DNA of 64,000 nt. Source: Aquilaria yunnanensis. Lineage: Eukaryota; Streptophyta; Magnoliopsida; Malvales; Thymelaeaceae. The stretch spans positions 112,889,413-112,953,412 of the forward strand of contig CM077593.1 of assembly GCA_039654915.1 (NCBI GenBank). Direction: 5' to 3'. The notes under the pieces are model-generated. The model was not told the DNA's origin. It worked only from the letters and a program-made list of their open reading frames with translations, and made no database searches. Of this stretch, positions 1 to 11,477 are shown one piece after another; the stretch's first letter is position 1; every line of letters starts with the position of its first letter. Both the position numbers and the translations under genes were made by a program.

Positions 1-814
1 CAATTTCACAAGTTGTATTACTTGATGGGATCAGTAGGAACATGTTCCTTGTTACTAAGCCTCCATAATTCCCTAATCAAGTTTTTTTTTCCAAAGAAAT
101 GAGGTCCATAATCAAGTTAGTAGCAGCCAATCAGAATAATAATTAGAGTAATAATTTATTTTATCTCTAAGGTCTATTAGGGGTGTTAAAATTTCTATAT
201 AAACAATTTATAAAATTTATTTAGCAAAATTCCCCAAATATTGAATACTGTCATATATTGTACAAAACTTTAATTCATTTACGTAGTATTTTTCTTATTT
301 TAAATGAATTATATCTTTTTACAAAAGTTTATAAGCTTAATATTTTAGGTCTGGACGGTTTCTGTTTGGAATTATTAAAATCTCATACAACTAATAATAA
401 TAATAATAATAATAAGTTAAGGTTCTTGAGCCACTAGGTCCGCAAGCAGCGGATTCTGTCCTCCAAGCCTAACGTTAGGCAACCGACATGGCTGTCTGAA
501 AATATGGACTTTAAATACGACCACCCAGAGCTGATAGTGTCTTAATCAAATCTTAAATTTCATTTTCGTTGATCTCTACCATTAATTTCTAACTCTGACC
601 TGAATCTCGAGAATCTTACTGACTTCTTTGCCGGATAATTTGTCGTCTAATGCTTTTGCATCGCCCATCGGTTGACTTAAATGTAGCGCTAATATAAATG
701 GGTAATGTTGTTGCCGACGGACTTGGTGTCGTATCGTATTAGATTGGTGAGCCAACAAGTTGTCCTATTACGAAATCTAATGTCACGTACATTTGATTTA
801 TGTTGTTTCTTCAG
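1..814 (+). other. Intron or 5' flank of PUB45-like gene
   Basis: No U-box or armadillo coding sequence is visible here. The stretch ends in a pyrimidine-rich acceptor (AG at 813-814), so at least its 3' part is probably intron of the downstream ARM-repeat gene. It holds an (AAT)n microsatellite at 392-414 and a perfect 14-bp palindrome at 467-480. An ATG at 705 in the exon's reading frame lies upstream of the acceptor and encodes nothing family-like, so it is not taken as the start. Confidence 0.5.
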
Positions 815-1670
815 GAACAAGGCATTGATGTTAGAGGCTGGAATCCTATCAAAACTACCCAAGAACATAGAGGTTCTTGATGAACCAACAAGACAAGAGT
901 TTGTGGAGTTGCTGTTATCACTATCTTCCATGGCAAACACAAGGGTTTTCCCTCTCGTCTCGTCGCAGATTCTCCCGTTTCTGATTGGAATTCTCGAATC
1001 AAGCGCCGTTTTTGAGACCAAGGAATCATGTTTAGGGGCTTTGTACAACCTCTCTTCTGTGCTGGATCATGCGGGAGCGCTGGTCTCCAATGGAGCAGTA
1101 CAAACCCTCTTGAAGTTCTCCTCATCAAACCAACACTCAGAGAAGTCCCTAGCGACGTTAGGACACTTGGTGGTCACATTGATGGGAAAGAAGGCTATGG
1201 AGGATAGTCCGGTGGTGCCAGAGAGCTTGATTGAGATCCTAACATGGGAAGATAGACCCAAGTGCCAAGAGCTCTCCGCCTACATTCTGATGATCTTAGC
1301 TCATCAAAGCTCGAGGCAGCGCAAGAAAATGGCCAATGCAGGGATTGTGCCGGTGCTCCTGGAGGTGTCCTTGCTGGGGAGTCCTCTGGCTCAGAAGAGG
1401 GCAACGAAGGTGTTGCAATGGTTCAAGGATGAGAGGCAGGCGAAAATTGGGCCGCATTCAGGGCCTCAGTCGAGTAGGCTGTCGATGGGGTCACCCGCGA
1501 GCCCCAGGGAGACCCTGGAAGGGAAGAGCATGATGAAGAACTTGGTTAAGCAGAGTCTTTATAAGAACTTGGAGATGATCACTAAGAGGGCTAATGGAGC
1601 TGGTGGTGAATCTTCTAGCAGGTTCAAGTCATTGGTTATTAGTACAAGTTCTAAGAGCTTGCCTTACTGA
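815..1670 (+). CDS. U-box/armadillo-repeat E3 ligase, PUB45-like, C-terminal exon (partial)
   Basis: This exon encodes about 284 residues of helical armadillo repeats ending in [13 protein letters not shown] and a TGA at 1668-1670. The repeats read as ARM units (for example the blocks around [19 protein letters not shown] and the [11 protein letters not shown] / [14 protein letters not shown] segments), followed by a Ser/Pro-rich linker and a basic tail ([15 protein letters not shown]). That tail and the SSKSLPY terminus match what I know of the PUB6/PUB7/PUB45 group of plant U-box proteins, which act as ubiquitin ligases with the U-box at the N terminus and ARM repeats for substrate binding. 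The U-box is not in the window. The exon start is set by the acceptor at 813-814; the first base completes a codon begun in the preceding exon. The frame is open with no sign of decay. It could also be another PUB with this tail; the ARM assignment is secure, the subclade less so. Confidence 0.85.
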
Positions 1671-1721
1671 TTCACAACTATTGATTCAAACGGGCAACAC
1701 TTCTACAGCCAAGAAAAAAAC

Positions 1722-1746
1722 AGAAAGAAAGAAAGAAAGAAAGAAA
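1722..1746 (+). repeat. (GAAA)n microsatellite in 3' UTR
   Basis: A run of GAAA units lies about 50 bases after the stop codon of the PUB45-like gene, probably in its 3' UTR. Confidence 0.8.
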
Positions 1747-3106
1747 ACGGCATTCTGATTTTTTAATGGATCATGGGAAATGAGTGCTTTTTCCCTTCAA
1801 AAAATTTGACTAATTGTTTCTGTTGGGAGATGGTATTCTTGTGCAGTGTGACAATTGTATATGATGGACAGTGAAATTGAAATGTTCAACCGAAAACAGT
1901 AGTAGGTAGTTTTTTATTTATAAGAAAATGACTTGAAGAGAACGATGATTTTTCTTGAATTCTATGATTGAATAGACCAGGGTAAATATTATTTAGCTTG
2001 GCTTTGTTTGTGCCGTTAATTTTTTTTTATCCACACATGGATAAAGATAAGTCTATGCAACTTGTGTTACTCATATATTATAGCCTAGTTATTACGACTT
2101 TGGTCCAATTACTAAAGCATTAATAGATATTATAATGAGGTCTAGGGTTTGAATATGGTCTCTTCATCTCTTTTCTCAAAATGTCATATAAAACTAATTC
2201 AATTATCCTCTAGGTCTCGAAAAAACTGGCATTTTCCTTTTTTTACTTATATTACTAATACTTTTTTCTTTATATACTTGTAAGCATACTTCTAAATACC
2301 AAATGCATATATACTGTAGCCCAAATTAAAAAAATTACAGTTAAGGAGTCTAACTAGTCAAGTTGCATATTTATGAAATTTATGTTGGACCATCTATCCA
2401 TATTTTCTCAAGTTGAGCAAGACCATTCGCCCCACTAAGATTTATGAGACAACCTCTTTGATTTTGAATCTTGTCGTATAAGTTACATAATTTTTATATG
2501 ACAATTTATGCACTACATATGTATATGGTGCATATGTGTATGTGTGCGCGCACACATTTCTCAAGTTGAGTCTAGGCATGCTCTCACTAAGAGCTAGCTA
2601 GGTGGCAACACCCTAGACTCTAGATCTTGTGATAAGTATACACACTCTATGCTAGGGCCAATTCTCTAGCTGCACACCAAGTTTATAGAAATCAAAAGGC
2701 TTAAGTCCCAAATGGTGGCCAATAGTCAACTTTTACAAGATATGTATATCAATATATCAAATTAGTTTTCATGTGCATCCATCCATTGAATTTTTAAAGT
2801 TTTCCCTACTAAACTAAAGAGTACCTTAGTCAAAAACTTCTAAAACTTTGGATCAAAAGTGTTTCCCGATCGAGTTTGTTCATTTTTTAATCTAAGTAAT
2901 TAGTCCACTCCAGTAAAACAGATCTATCTTGATTTCTATCATTCTGGATGAGTTTTCAGATTTTAGATAATTACATTTGTTGTTTACAACTTTATTCTAT
3001 TTTCAGCATAAAGAAAAAATTGGGTTGGTCGACATATTCATGGAAGTTTGATAGTCATCCTGGGATTTAAGCCAAATCAAAGTCCAAATTGAACTTATTT
3101 TGAACA
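1747..3106. other. AT-rich intergenic region
   Basis: No coding exon is recognisable. Around 2100-2165 there is a degenerate SINE/tRNA-like stretch ending in a B-box-like GGTTTGAATATGG, too decayed to call firmly. At 2536-2557 there is an alternating purine-pyrimidine tract (TGTGTATGTGTGCGCGCACACA). Confidence 0.5.
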
Positions 3107-3111
3107 CAATC
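3107..3111. repeat. Target-site duplication (CAATC), left copy
   Basis: CAATC directly precedes the TGTGG terminus of the LTR-like element and is repeated directly after its CAACA terminus at 6770-6774. A 5-bp duplication is what LTR-retrotransposon integrases make. Confidence 0.7.
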
Positions 3112-3386
3112 TGTGGCAACGTCGGGTTTTCGGGAGTCGCCACCAATCGGTTTCACCTAGGTCGATTGGTCACCTTAAAATTGGTCTGCGAGAGTTCGGG
3201 GATCGGGAGTACGGTTACGTTAAAACAACTTTGTTAAAACGCCCAAAAATTGGCACCTTAGTTGATTTTAATTTTGTTTTGCTTTGCTTTTAAATAATTC
3301 TCAGTTAATTTTCAAAATTAGAAATTTTAACTGGATTAGTCGAAATGTGGATTTTTAAATTAATTAATTTGTATGAAATTTTATAC

Positions 3387-3473
3387 TTCCGAACCATGGA
3401 CTCTGCCGAGTCATTTGGACACGGAAGATTTGATTCCGAACCATGGACTCTGCCGAGTCATTTGGACACGGAA
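3387..3473 (+). repeat. Tandem pair of stem-loop units in LTR
   Basis: Two nearly identical 40-base units (3387-3426 and 3434-3473) each fold as a three-segment stem: outer TTCCG/CGGAA, middle CCA/TGG, inner GACTC/GAGTC around a TGCC loop. Two diverged relatives at 3566-3608 and 4916-4957 keep the same architecture with compensatory base changes. Confidence 0.75.
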
Positions 3474-3719
3474 TTTGGTGAAATTTTAAATAATTTAATC
3501 CATATTGTAAACATGGATTTTTATCTTTGTATTTATTTAATTTATTTATTTTAAAAAGTTTGATATTTTCCAAACCGTAGATCCTGCCGGATCATCCGGA
3601 TATGGAAATTGATTTATCGTAATTATTTAATTCTTATTATTATGAAATTAATTTTTAAATGGTAATTCTTTTTATTTATGAATGATTTTTAATACTAACT
3701 AAAAATTTATCTTTATATT

Positions 3720-4125
3720 TTTACTTCTTTTTTTACTTTCTTTCTTTTTCTTCTTTTTTACTTATTTTACCTTTTTTTTTTTTTTTTTTTTTAAATTTCT
3801 TTTAATTTCTTTTCTTTTCTTTCTTTTTTTATTCTTTTCTTTCTTTCTTTTCTTTTTCTTTTTCTTTCTTTTATCTTTCTTTTCTTTTTCTTATCTTTCC
3901 TTTCTTTTCTTTATCTTATCTTTCTTTTATTTTTCTTTCTTATTTTTCTTTTATTTTTCTTGTCTTTTCTTTCTTTCTTTTCTTTTTCTTATCTTTTCTT
4001 TTATTTTTTTTATCTTTCTTTTCTTTCTTATCTTTCTTTTATTTTTCTTTCTTATCTTTCTTTTATTTTTCTTTCTTATCTTTCTTTTATTTTTCTTATC
4101 TTTCTTTTTTTTTCTTGTTTACTTT
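3720..4125 (+). repeat. Homopyrimidine (CTTT/CTTTT)n tract
   Basis: About 400 bases are almost purely T and C, mainly TTTCTTTC-type units with local TTATCTTTC variation. This is low-complexity DNA inside the LTR-like element; short reading frames across it (Phe/Leu/Ser only) are artefacts. Confidence 0.85.
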
Positions 4126-4237
4126 TTTTGTTTTCTTGTTTAATGAAAGATATTTATTATTTTAAAGGATTACTCAATTTATAAAAAAAAATAATAATTA
4201 ATTTTTATTTAATAAGAAGTTAATTTAAAAGAGTTTA

Positions 4238-4367
4238 AAAATAAAAATTTTGATCATGGTACGGGGCGTTGTTACTCAGCCAGACCCTCTTCACCAGGTG
4301 AAGCAGCTCAAAAGCGGGCACGAGACAGTTTCTAGCCAATATACCATGAACTAAAAATTTTTATTTT
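4238..4367. repeat. Large imperfect inverted repeat around a GC-rich loop
   Basis: The left arm (4238-4261, ending ATCATGGTA) and right arm (4342-4367, starting TACCATGA) are near-complementary over about 24 bases. The intervening 80 bases are locally GC-rich and contain a second hairpin, CTTCACC-A-GGTGAAG, at 4289-4303. Confidence 0.7.
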
Positions 4368-5324
4368 ATTTTTTTTTATTTATTATTTTTTTATTATTTT
4401 TTTTTTATTATTTTTTTTTATTAAGAGAACCAAAAATTTTAAACAAAAGAAGAAAAGTTTTGATATTTATTTAATTTATTTTGGAATAAAAGATTATTTA
4501 ACCGAAAACTTATATGTATTTTAAAACAAAAGTCTTGATATTTTTATTTTTATATTCTTCTTTGTTTGATGAAAGATTTTTTTTTTTTTATTTTAATTTA
4601 TATTTCTGAAAATATATCTAATCAATAAGTCAAAAATATTTAAGAGAAAATTCAATTATTTTTGTTTTATTTTGTATTATTTTGAAATTATTTGATTAAG
4701 ATTTTTATAAAAGAAACAAAAAGTTATATAATTTAATAAGTAAAATATTACTGAATAAAATATTAACCCAAAATTTTTACGCTTTTTATTCTTTTTATTA
4801 ATAAAGAAAACTAAAAAAAAATTATATATTGATAGATAATTAATATATTAGTCTAAAGTTTTTTTTTTTATTTTTTTATAAAGAAAAAATTTATTTATAT
4901 ATTTTATTTAAAAATATTTCCGAGCCATGAATCCTGGCGGATCATTTGGTCATGGAGTTTTAATTTTTTTTTATTTCATTAATTATTAATTTTAAAGATG
5001 TATTAAAAGAATGATTTTATGTTTATTTATTTATTTATTTTATTTTTGAATTATTTCATTATGTTTGTTTATTAAAAGGAATAAAAACTTTGTTTCAAAA
5101 TAAAAAAAAAAGTAATTTTTATTAGCCTTTAGAAAATTATTCACGTAAAATTCCTTTTTTTATCTTTTAATCATAAAAAAAATTCAATTAATAAAGTGGG
5201 GCTTTTTGGCCATCCACTTTAATAACACAATAATAATAAAAGTTAGCACAATTAATATAGTTAGATTAGTTGGATTAGTTAGTTAATAACAATAAAAAAG
5301 GTTAGTAAAAGTTAGATTAAATTA

Positions 5325-5545
5325 ATTAACAACAATAATAAAAATTAGCCAAGTTTAATTAAATTAATTGTTAACAACAATAATAAAAAGTTAGTCAAGT
5401 TAATTAAATTAATTAATTAACAACAATAATAAAAAGTTAGCCAAGTTAATTAAATTAATTAATTAACAACAATAAAAAGTTAGCCAAGTTAATTAAATTA
5501 ATTAATTAACAACAATAATAAAAAGTTAGTCAAATTAATTAATTG
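5325..5545 (+). repeat. AT-rich minisatellite, about 5 units of 42-48 bp
   Basis: The motif AACAACAATAATAAAAAGTT followed by AGCCAAGTTAATTAAATT recurs about five times with small length differences, inside the LTR-like element. Confidence 0.75.
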
Positions 5546-5809
5546 TTAATTAACAAAGTTAATTAAATTAATAATAATATCAATAATAAAAGTTAGTAAG
5601 TTAGTTGTTAGTTGTTAGTTGTTAAAAACAACAATAAAGAAAGGGTTAGTAATAAACAAATAATAAACAAACAAGTAAAAATTAAAAAGGTTAGTAATTA
5701 ATTCTGCAAGAACAAAAGAAAAAGTTAGTGACCAAAGTGAAAGAAGTTGAAAAGATGAAAGATTAAATTTGAATTTTACCTAGAAGTTGAAATTTTTGAA
5801 TTTTCTGGG

Positions 5810-6105
5810 TACGCAGGCGCGACGCAGCAGAGAGGGGCAGGGGGGTGGGGCTGCTGGCGTGGCGGCACGGGGCAAGGGCGACGGCGGCGCTACGGCGGGG
5901 CGGTGTGAGCGGCGGGGCGGCGAGGCGACGGGGCGGATTGGCGGCTGGGGAGAGGAAACGAACGGCGGAGGAGGACGGCGGCGTCACGGCGAGATGGGCG
6001 GCGGGACGGCAAGGTGGAAGGACGGCGGCGGCGAACGGCGTAGGGCGGCGGCGGCGGGCAGCGAGGGGCACGGCGGAGAGAGAGAGAGAGAGAGAGAGAG
6101 AGGGA
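5810..6105. repeat. GC-rich CGGCGG island with (AG)n tail
   Basis: A sharply GC-rich block (repeats of GGCGGCG and GACGGCGG) sits in otherwise AT-rich LTR sequence and ends in a GA/AG microsatellite near 6077-6102. It is open in several frames on both strands, which is expected for such composition; no protein family is recognisable. Confidence 0.7.
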
Positions 6106-6769
6106 ACAGCAGTGAAAAAAAAAAATTGGCTTTCTGGGGAAGAAGGGAAGAGGGCTGGGGCTAAGGGCTGTAATTTTCTCTTTTTTTAAAACGGAGCTCT
6201 AAGTTTTTTTGCTATTTTTTTCTGTGTTCAGCACAAAATTTGGGGGGCTATTTATAGAGGAAGTTTAGCTGAACTGTTGATGGATAAATTAATAAAAAAT
6301 TTCAAACTTATCTCTTAAATTGGTAAAATGACAATTTTAGTCCTTTACGTCTCTCAGCCTCTGGATAAGTTCCTGAAGCTTCTGATTTTGACAATTTTGT
6401 CGTTTTCTGTCAATTTGAGCCAAAAACGTCGGCAGGCTCAAAATTTTATGTGACAAACTGCCAAATGCTCCTGGAACTTTCAGAATTTGTCAATTTTGCC
6501 TGAAACTTCTTAATTTTGTCATTTTTACCTCAAACTTTTAAATTTTGTCATTTTTATGGAGTTTTCTTTTTTTCTTTCAAACATACACATATACACACAT
6601 ATATCAAATCTTCACAAAACAAAAAAAAAAATATATATATATTTTAAACTAATTAAAAAAAAATTAGTAATAATAATAACAATAATAATAATAATACATT
6701 TTTTTATTTAATTTTTTTATTTAATTTTTTAAAATTATTTTAATGGCCGGACGAAATTGGGTGTCAACA

Positions 6770-6774
6770 CAATC
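6770..6774. repeat. Target-site duplication (CAATC), right copy
   Basis: Direct repeat of 3107-3111, immediately after the 3' terminus of the LTR-like element. Confidence 0.7.
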
Positions 6775-7846
6775 CAATTTTGTTTAATCGAAATTTCTCA
6801 GTTTGCAATCTTTGGATCTATCAAATTGCACTTGGATAAAATATGACATGCATCTATAATTAGAGGTGAAAAAACGTGTCAACATGAAATAATATGGCAA
6901 TGGTTGTGTTAATGTAGAGAGGCATGGCGATGTTACAGCCATCACGCGTGTCAAATGTGTCATGTGCCAAGGCATGTCTTTATTTCTTCTTTTTTTTTTG
7001 CTTTTTTTTTTCTTATTTTTTTATTTTTGATAAAATAATACTTCATTATAATTACTAATAAATCAAACAATATCTTATAAACCAATAACATGGCACAATA
7101 AAGAATAAGAGGGACATATAAATTTGTTAATAAAAGACTATGAATCATTGCGATACAGAATTAATAGAAGAGAATTAGATTAAATTAAAACCTTCCAAAT
7201 AAATTAGGATAATTCTGAAAAAATAACTCATAAGTAACTGAAAATAAGATCAGACAAAGAACAAGATAAATAAACAAAATAATATGCAATCATCCTGATA
7301 CATTATTTATAAATGTCTTATCATCTAAATTTCAGCCGCTTTCCACATCCTGCTCGATTACAATTGTTCTCGTAACCATCAATTTAAAAAATGGTTCATC
7401 CAGATCTGGCCGCCATAAAATGTTGGATAAACTAGATTGTGCTCTTATCAATGGTGGTGAACAAATTTTGTGGAGGAGGAAGAAAATGGTGAAAATAAAT
7501 AAGGATAATCAAGTATAGTAACGGTGGAGTAATTGTGAAAAACTCAACCTGTTAAACAAAGAAAAATAAACGATGAGGAGGAAGAAGAGAGGCTACGTTG
7601 CGGACTAGGTTTATGAAATTTGAAACTCATACTTACTTTTATTTTTTAGTACTATTATTATTAATTAATTAATTCATAATTTATGAGTATTTACATTTCA
7701 GGATTGGAGAGGGTTTCAGAGTTGTTGGCTCTCTTACTTCAGCCTGACGATTACTCAAAAGCTGTGTCTAACTGATGGAACTCTCAGAGTGCTGGGCGCT
7801 AGGCTGGTTATTGTCTGAAATCAAATCTCAATTACCGAACATCTTT
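6775..7846. other. Intergenic, no gene seen
   Basis: AT-rich sequence with poly-T runs near 6988-7025. I see no conserved coding exon or clear element boundary. Confidence 0.5.
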
Positions 7847-8240
7847 CACTACAGAAAAAAATATGGTTTTGAGTCATACAGTTTTCTGTCATTGTAAATT
7901 AGGATTATGGACAGAAAATGTCTTTTATGTCATCATAAGACCATCACAAATAATTCGGTCACATATGACAATTGTGATTTTTTTTTTTCACTTGACAAAA
8001 GTTAGGATTTTAGTGATGAAATTAGTTGTAGTTGACATATAAATATCTGTTATGAGAATTTTAGATATAAGTAAACCAAAGTATTTGTTATGTTAATCTT
8101 ATCACAAGAGTATTTGATAGTCACAACCATGTCACTTTTAGTGTTAAATAAAAGTGACACCCTGCCACTATATAATCACTCTTTGGACATTTTGACCGTT
8201 ACTTTGGATTATCACTAAAACTACTATTTTTTGTAACAAA
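7847..8240. mobile_element. Possible decayed CACTA-type MITE
   Basis: The left end CACTACAGAAAAAAAT resembles the conserved CACTACAAGAAAA terminus of plant CACTA (En/Spm) transposons, and the interior is non-coding with repeated GTCA/TGAC motifs as in their subterminal regions. The right end is not clean: TATTTTTTGTAACA near 8225-8238 would be a mutated inverted copy. No convincing 3-bp TSD was found, so the right boundary is a guess. Confidence 0.35.
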
Positions 8241-11200
8241 TTTAGTTCTGATCACTAAAATTTCATCAGTGAAGTCTCGTGCCTTCAGCCTAAGTGGCAA
8301 AAGCGCTAAGAAGGTCAACCTGGGGTTTACTATTCAACGCTCCCCTCTTTTCCATTACCACACAATGCCATTTGATGCTAATTTTGTTACTTTTTGGGGG
8401 TCTAGATAATTGGACATTTCCTTTGCTATGTCGTAACTACCTCCTCCCAACTCCTTATACTTGTAATAATTGATTCAAAATACTAAAAAAAAAAATCACC
8501 GGTGAAAGTTATCTTTCTTGCTGTGTCTTCTAATGACTTAGAACTGTAATACATTTGGTGATTTAAACTATATATAGAGTTGATGCCATGGAGTTGAAAA
8601 ATCAAGGCACTATATACAACACCTTGTGACACAAACATTTTCCTCCGGCTAAAATTGAAGAAAAAGGTTGCCTCTTTATACATTTAGTTATGGAAGTCTT
8701 TAGAAGAGCATTGTTCCCTGTGGGGCTAGAAATCACATACGGTTAAACCGGAATACATTGGGCAATAGAAACACGAAATTATTCATTATTGGGCAAAGCA
8801 TAAAGCTGCAAAAAATTACAGTTTAATTCATGGGGATGGGTAGTGGATTTGTGGACCTAATAAGGGTCAAAGCTGCTGCAGTGGATCGGCAGAAGAAATT
8901 ATTCTCTTGAAAGCACCATTCTTCTTTACAGAACACAGATTGAGAAGTTGGTGGGGGATCTAAAGCTCCAAGGCCAGCCAGATGGATTTATCCCCCCTAG
9001 CAATGGTAGATAGAATCACTGAACCTTATAAATGGAGTTAATAATGTTGGTTCAAATAACTGGTCGATGATCTCTCACACCCAATTTGCAGATTATATGA
9101 TCATACTTGGTGATGATGGTTCAGTCATGCCAATATCAACAATTTTAAAAAATTTTAGCTTGTTTCAAGCATTCTTCGTGCCTCAAAATTAACTTCTAAA
9201 AATTATGGCAAGGTTGTTCAATTGTGATGTTGGCTTCATTCCTTTCTCTTAATGGGAAATCCTGGTGGGTTCAAATCCTCCACCTGAAAAAATTTGGGGA
9301 TCCATCATCTCTAAATTCAAATAATTAAGAACTAGCTAAACGAAAGGGTAACTTGATTTCCCCCTATTTTTTGGTACTCTAACTTGGATTATGCCGGCCA
9401 TTTTTAACCATTCCTTGCACAGCTCTTTCATCTTTCTTTTTTTTTTATCATCAGCATCGAATAGATCTAGCCAACACGGCATCAAACAACTGCGAATTAT
9501 AAGAACAAAGAATCATGGAAGAAAAGGCCATATCTTCCTAGACAAATACAAAAAAAAAAAAAAAAAAAAGGAAAAACTAAAAAGAGATTTAAAGTAAAAC
9601 ATATGAGAAAAGAGAACAGAGGCACCTCAATTTTAGGAGAAGTTGAAGTTCAAGCAAATTGATTCATCTCAAGGGCAAAATGTCCCCAGAGTTGCAAGAA
9701 TGCGGAATGGGTACCTATCTTCATGCAACGCACGTGGGCAGATATTTTATGTTATACATATATTTAACATGTGAATTGTTGCATACATTCCTAGATGAAC
9801 TTGAATTAAGAATCACTTTGGAACTTACAATAATTAACATTTTAGTGTAAGTCTAATATACGCCCTATTTCTTATATATATATATATATTTGTATTCTAA
9901 TACCATCCCAATGATCACGGGATAAGGGAGAGGGCGAGAGTTTATTATTTTTGAAATTTTCATTTGAGGAGAAACCAAATGGCGTGGAAAGATGACTTTA
10001 ATGTTTTGGCAACATTTGGAGTTTTAAATGAGGTTACCAAACTAGCACAATACCATTACAATGGGGAGGGATATTTCCTATATAAGAGTACTACGATTTT
10101 AATTATAGGAAAACCATTTGACATGTTGAAGCTAACTAGTCAATGGGCATTTATCTAACAATTTTGTTACTCTTGTTGATGCAATGTTAAAAATCATAAA
10201 AAATGTGTTATAATGACTTGATGGGAAATAGATGCGGAAAAGTGTGTGACTATTTTAATGGGGCGAAAACCAAAGGAAATAAAATAGTCAGAATGTCATA
10301 GGAAAGCCTTTCTATGGTTTTCTTGTGAAAAATTTTTCTTATGATTTTGTTGCGAATAATTTTGTAGCAAAATCTTTTATCTAAAAATTGTAGGAAAAAG
10401 CTTTCTATGATTTTCCTTCATTTTCACTTTTGTTACTATTATGCTATGATATATATATATATATATATATATAATTTGGGTATCTTGTATTACAAATCCA
10501 TATGAATTCCTACTAATTTAATATTTTAGTAAATTAAAGTGCTATATAATCTTTTGATTTCCCACTAATGCACTCTTTTAATCTTTTAATTTCTCACTAA
10601 TGTACTTTTTTAATATTTTAATTTCCCACTAATTTTAAAAATAGACTGAAAATCATCTTAAATATTTGTGACAATTTTAAGATAATTATGAAAAATTAAC
10701 TCAAAATGGTTTGAAATAGCTTTATGTAGTTCTAGGAAAATTGTAGGAACAGTAGCAGGAAAATAAAAAATTAAAATGGGGAGAGAATTCTTGGGTGGGA
10801 AAATCAAAAGCTTGGGAGGGCGTAGGTTATGGCAGAAAAAGGCAGGAAAGGGGTATAGGTTGGGGCGGGAAAGGGGAAGTTGGGAGGGCGGGCTACTCGA
10901 AAAGTATTTTCTACGATTTTGAAACGGTAATCATAAATTGACTCAAAATCATCTGAAATAATTTATACTGATTTTTCTACTACTCAGAAATCGTAGGAAT
11001 ATTATAGAAAATGGTAGCCAAATTATCACCGTCTACCTATAAATATTCACATCCTTCTCCTCTCTACTTCATTTGCAAATCTCCTTCTTCTTTCATCCTT
11101 AACCTCTTTACAGCTCCTTTCCTTTGTGAGATGACAATGACTAGCCCAGCTTGTAAGGTTTGATTTGAATTTATTGTGACTCAATATGATCATCAAATAC

Positions 11201-11477
11201 TCCATATGCCTTAAAATACATGTGCTTTACTTTTTTTCTTGAAAATCTCAAACTACTTGTCTTTCATTCCTTAGAAAGTTAAAAAAAAAATTACTATTAT
11301 TATCCTTCTATCTTTTTTTCCAAACTCATTAAAAACAGAACTGGAATTAAAACTTGGTAAGAAGTCAAAGAGAACATGGTAGTTGATAGCTGATAAGAGG
11401 GAGTAGAGGAGTACTAGGAATGTGTTCTAGCACATAAATCAGCACAGGATTATTTCTGGAGAAACAAAGAAAATTAG
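8241..11477. other. Intergenic, repeats only
   Basis: No gene is recognisable. 9215-9285 ends in GGGTTCAAATCCTCC, a good pol III B-box, with a weak A-box-like GTTGTTCAATTGTGAT upstream, so it is possibly a SINE relic. There is a poly-A run at 9550-9569 and an (AT)n tract at 10449-10473. A G-rich block at about 10780-10900 (repeated gggcgggaaagggg) lies about 0.7 kb upstream of the CofD-like gene. Confidence 0.45.

Larger units (their letters stand above)
3112..6769 (+). mobile_element. Solo LTR of a large-LTR retrotransposon (about 3.66 kb)
   Basis: The element begins TGTGGCAACG and ends GTGTCAACA (TG...CA, in fact TGT...ACA) and is bracketed by CAATC. It has no gag or pol and no second copy of its ends, so it reads as a solo LTR or a non-coding derivative rather than a complete element. 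Its size and the cgggagtcgccacc opening resemble the very long LTRs of Ty3/gypsy Tat/Ogre-type elements; this is recollection, not a search. Internal landmarks are four related stem-loops (3387-3607 and 4916-4957), a pyrimidine tract (3720-4125), a large inverted repeat (4238-4367), an AT-rich minisatellite (5325-5545), a GC-rich island (5810-6075), an AG microsatellite and a TATA-like TATTTATAGAGG near 6250, a candidate core promoter. Overlapping reading frames over the GC island are compositional artefacts. Confidence 0.7.

Noticed and set aside
705..814. Upstream in-frame ATG extending the PUB45-like exon
   Set aside because: Residues are not armadillo-like and a good acceptor precedes 815; probably intron.
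3960..4184. Hydrophobic Phe/Leu/Ser 'membrane protein'
   Set aside because: Translation of a (CTTT)n pyrimidine tract.
5763..6189. Three overlapping reading frames on both strands
   Set aside because: They arise from the GC-rich CGGCGG island, which lacks stops in most frames; low-complexity Gly/Arg/Ala/Pro proteins with no family features, inside an LTR.
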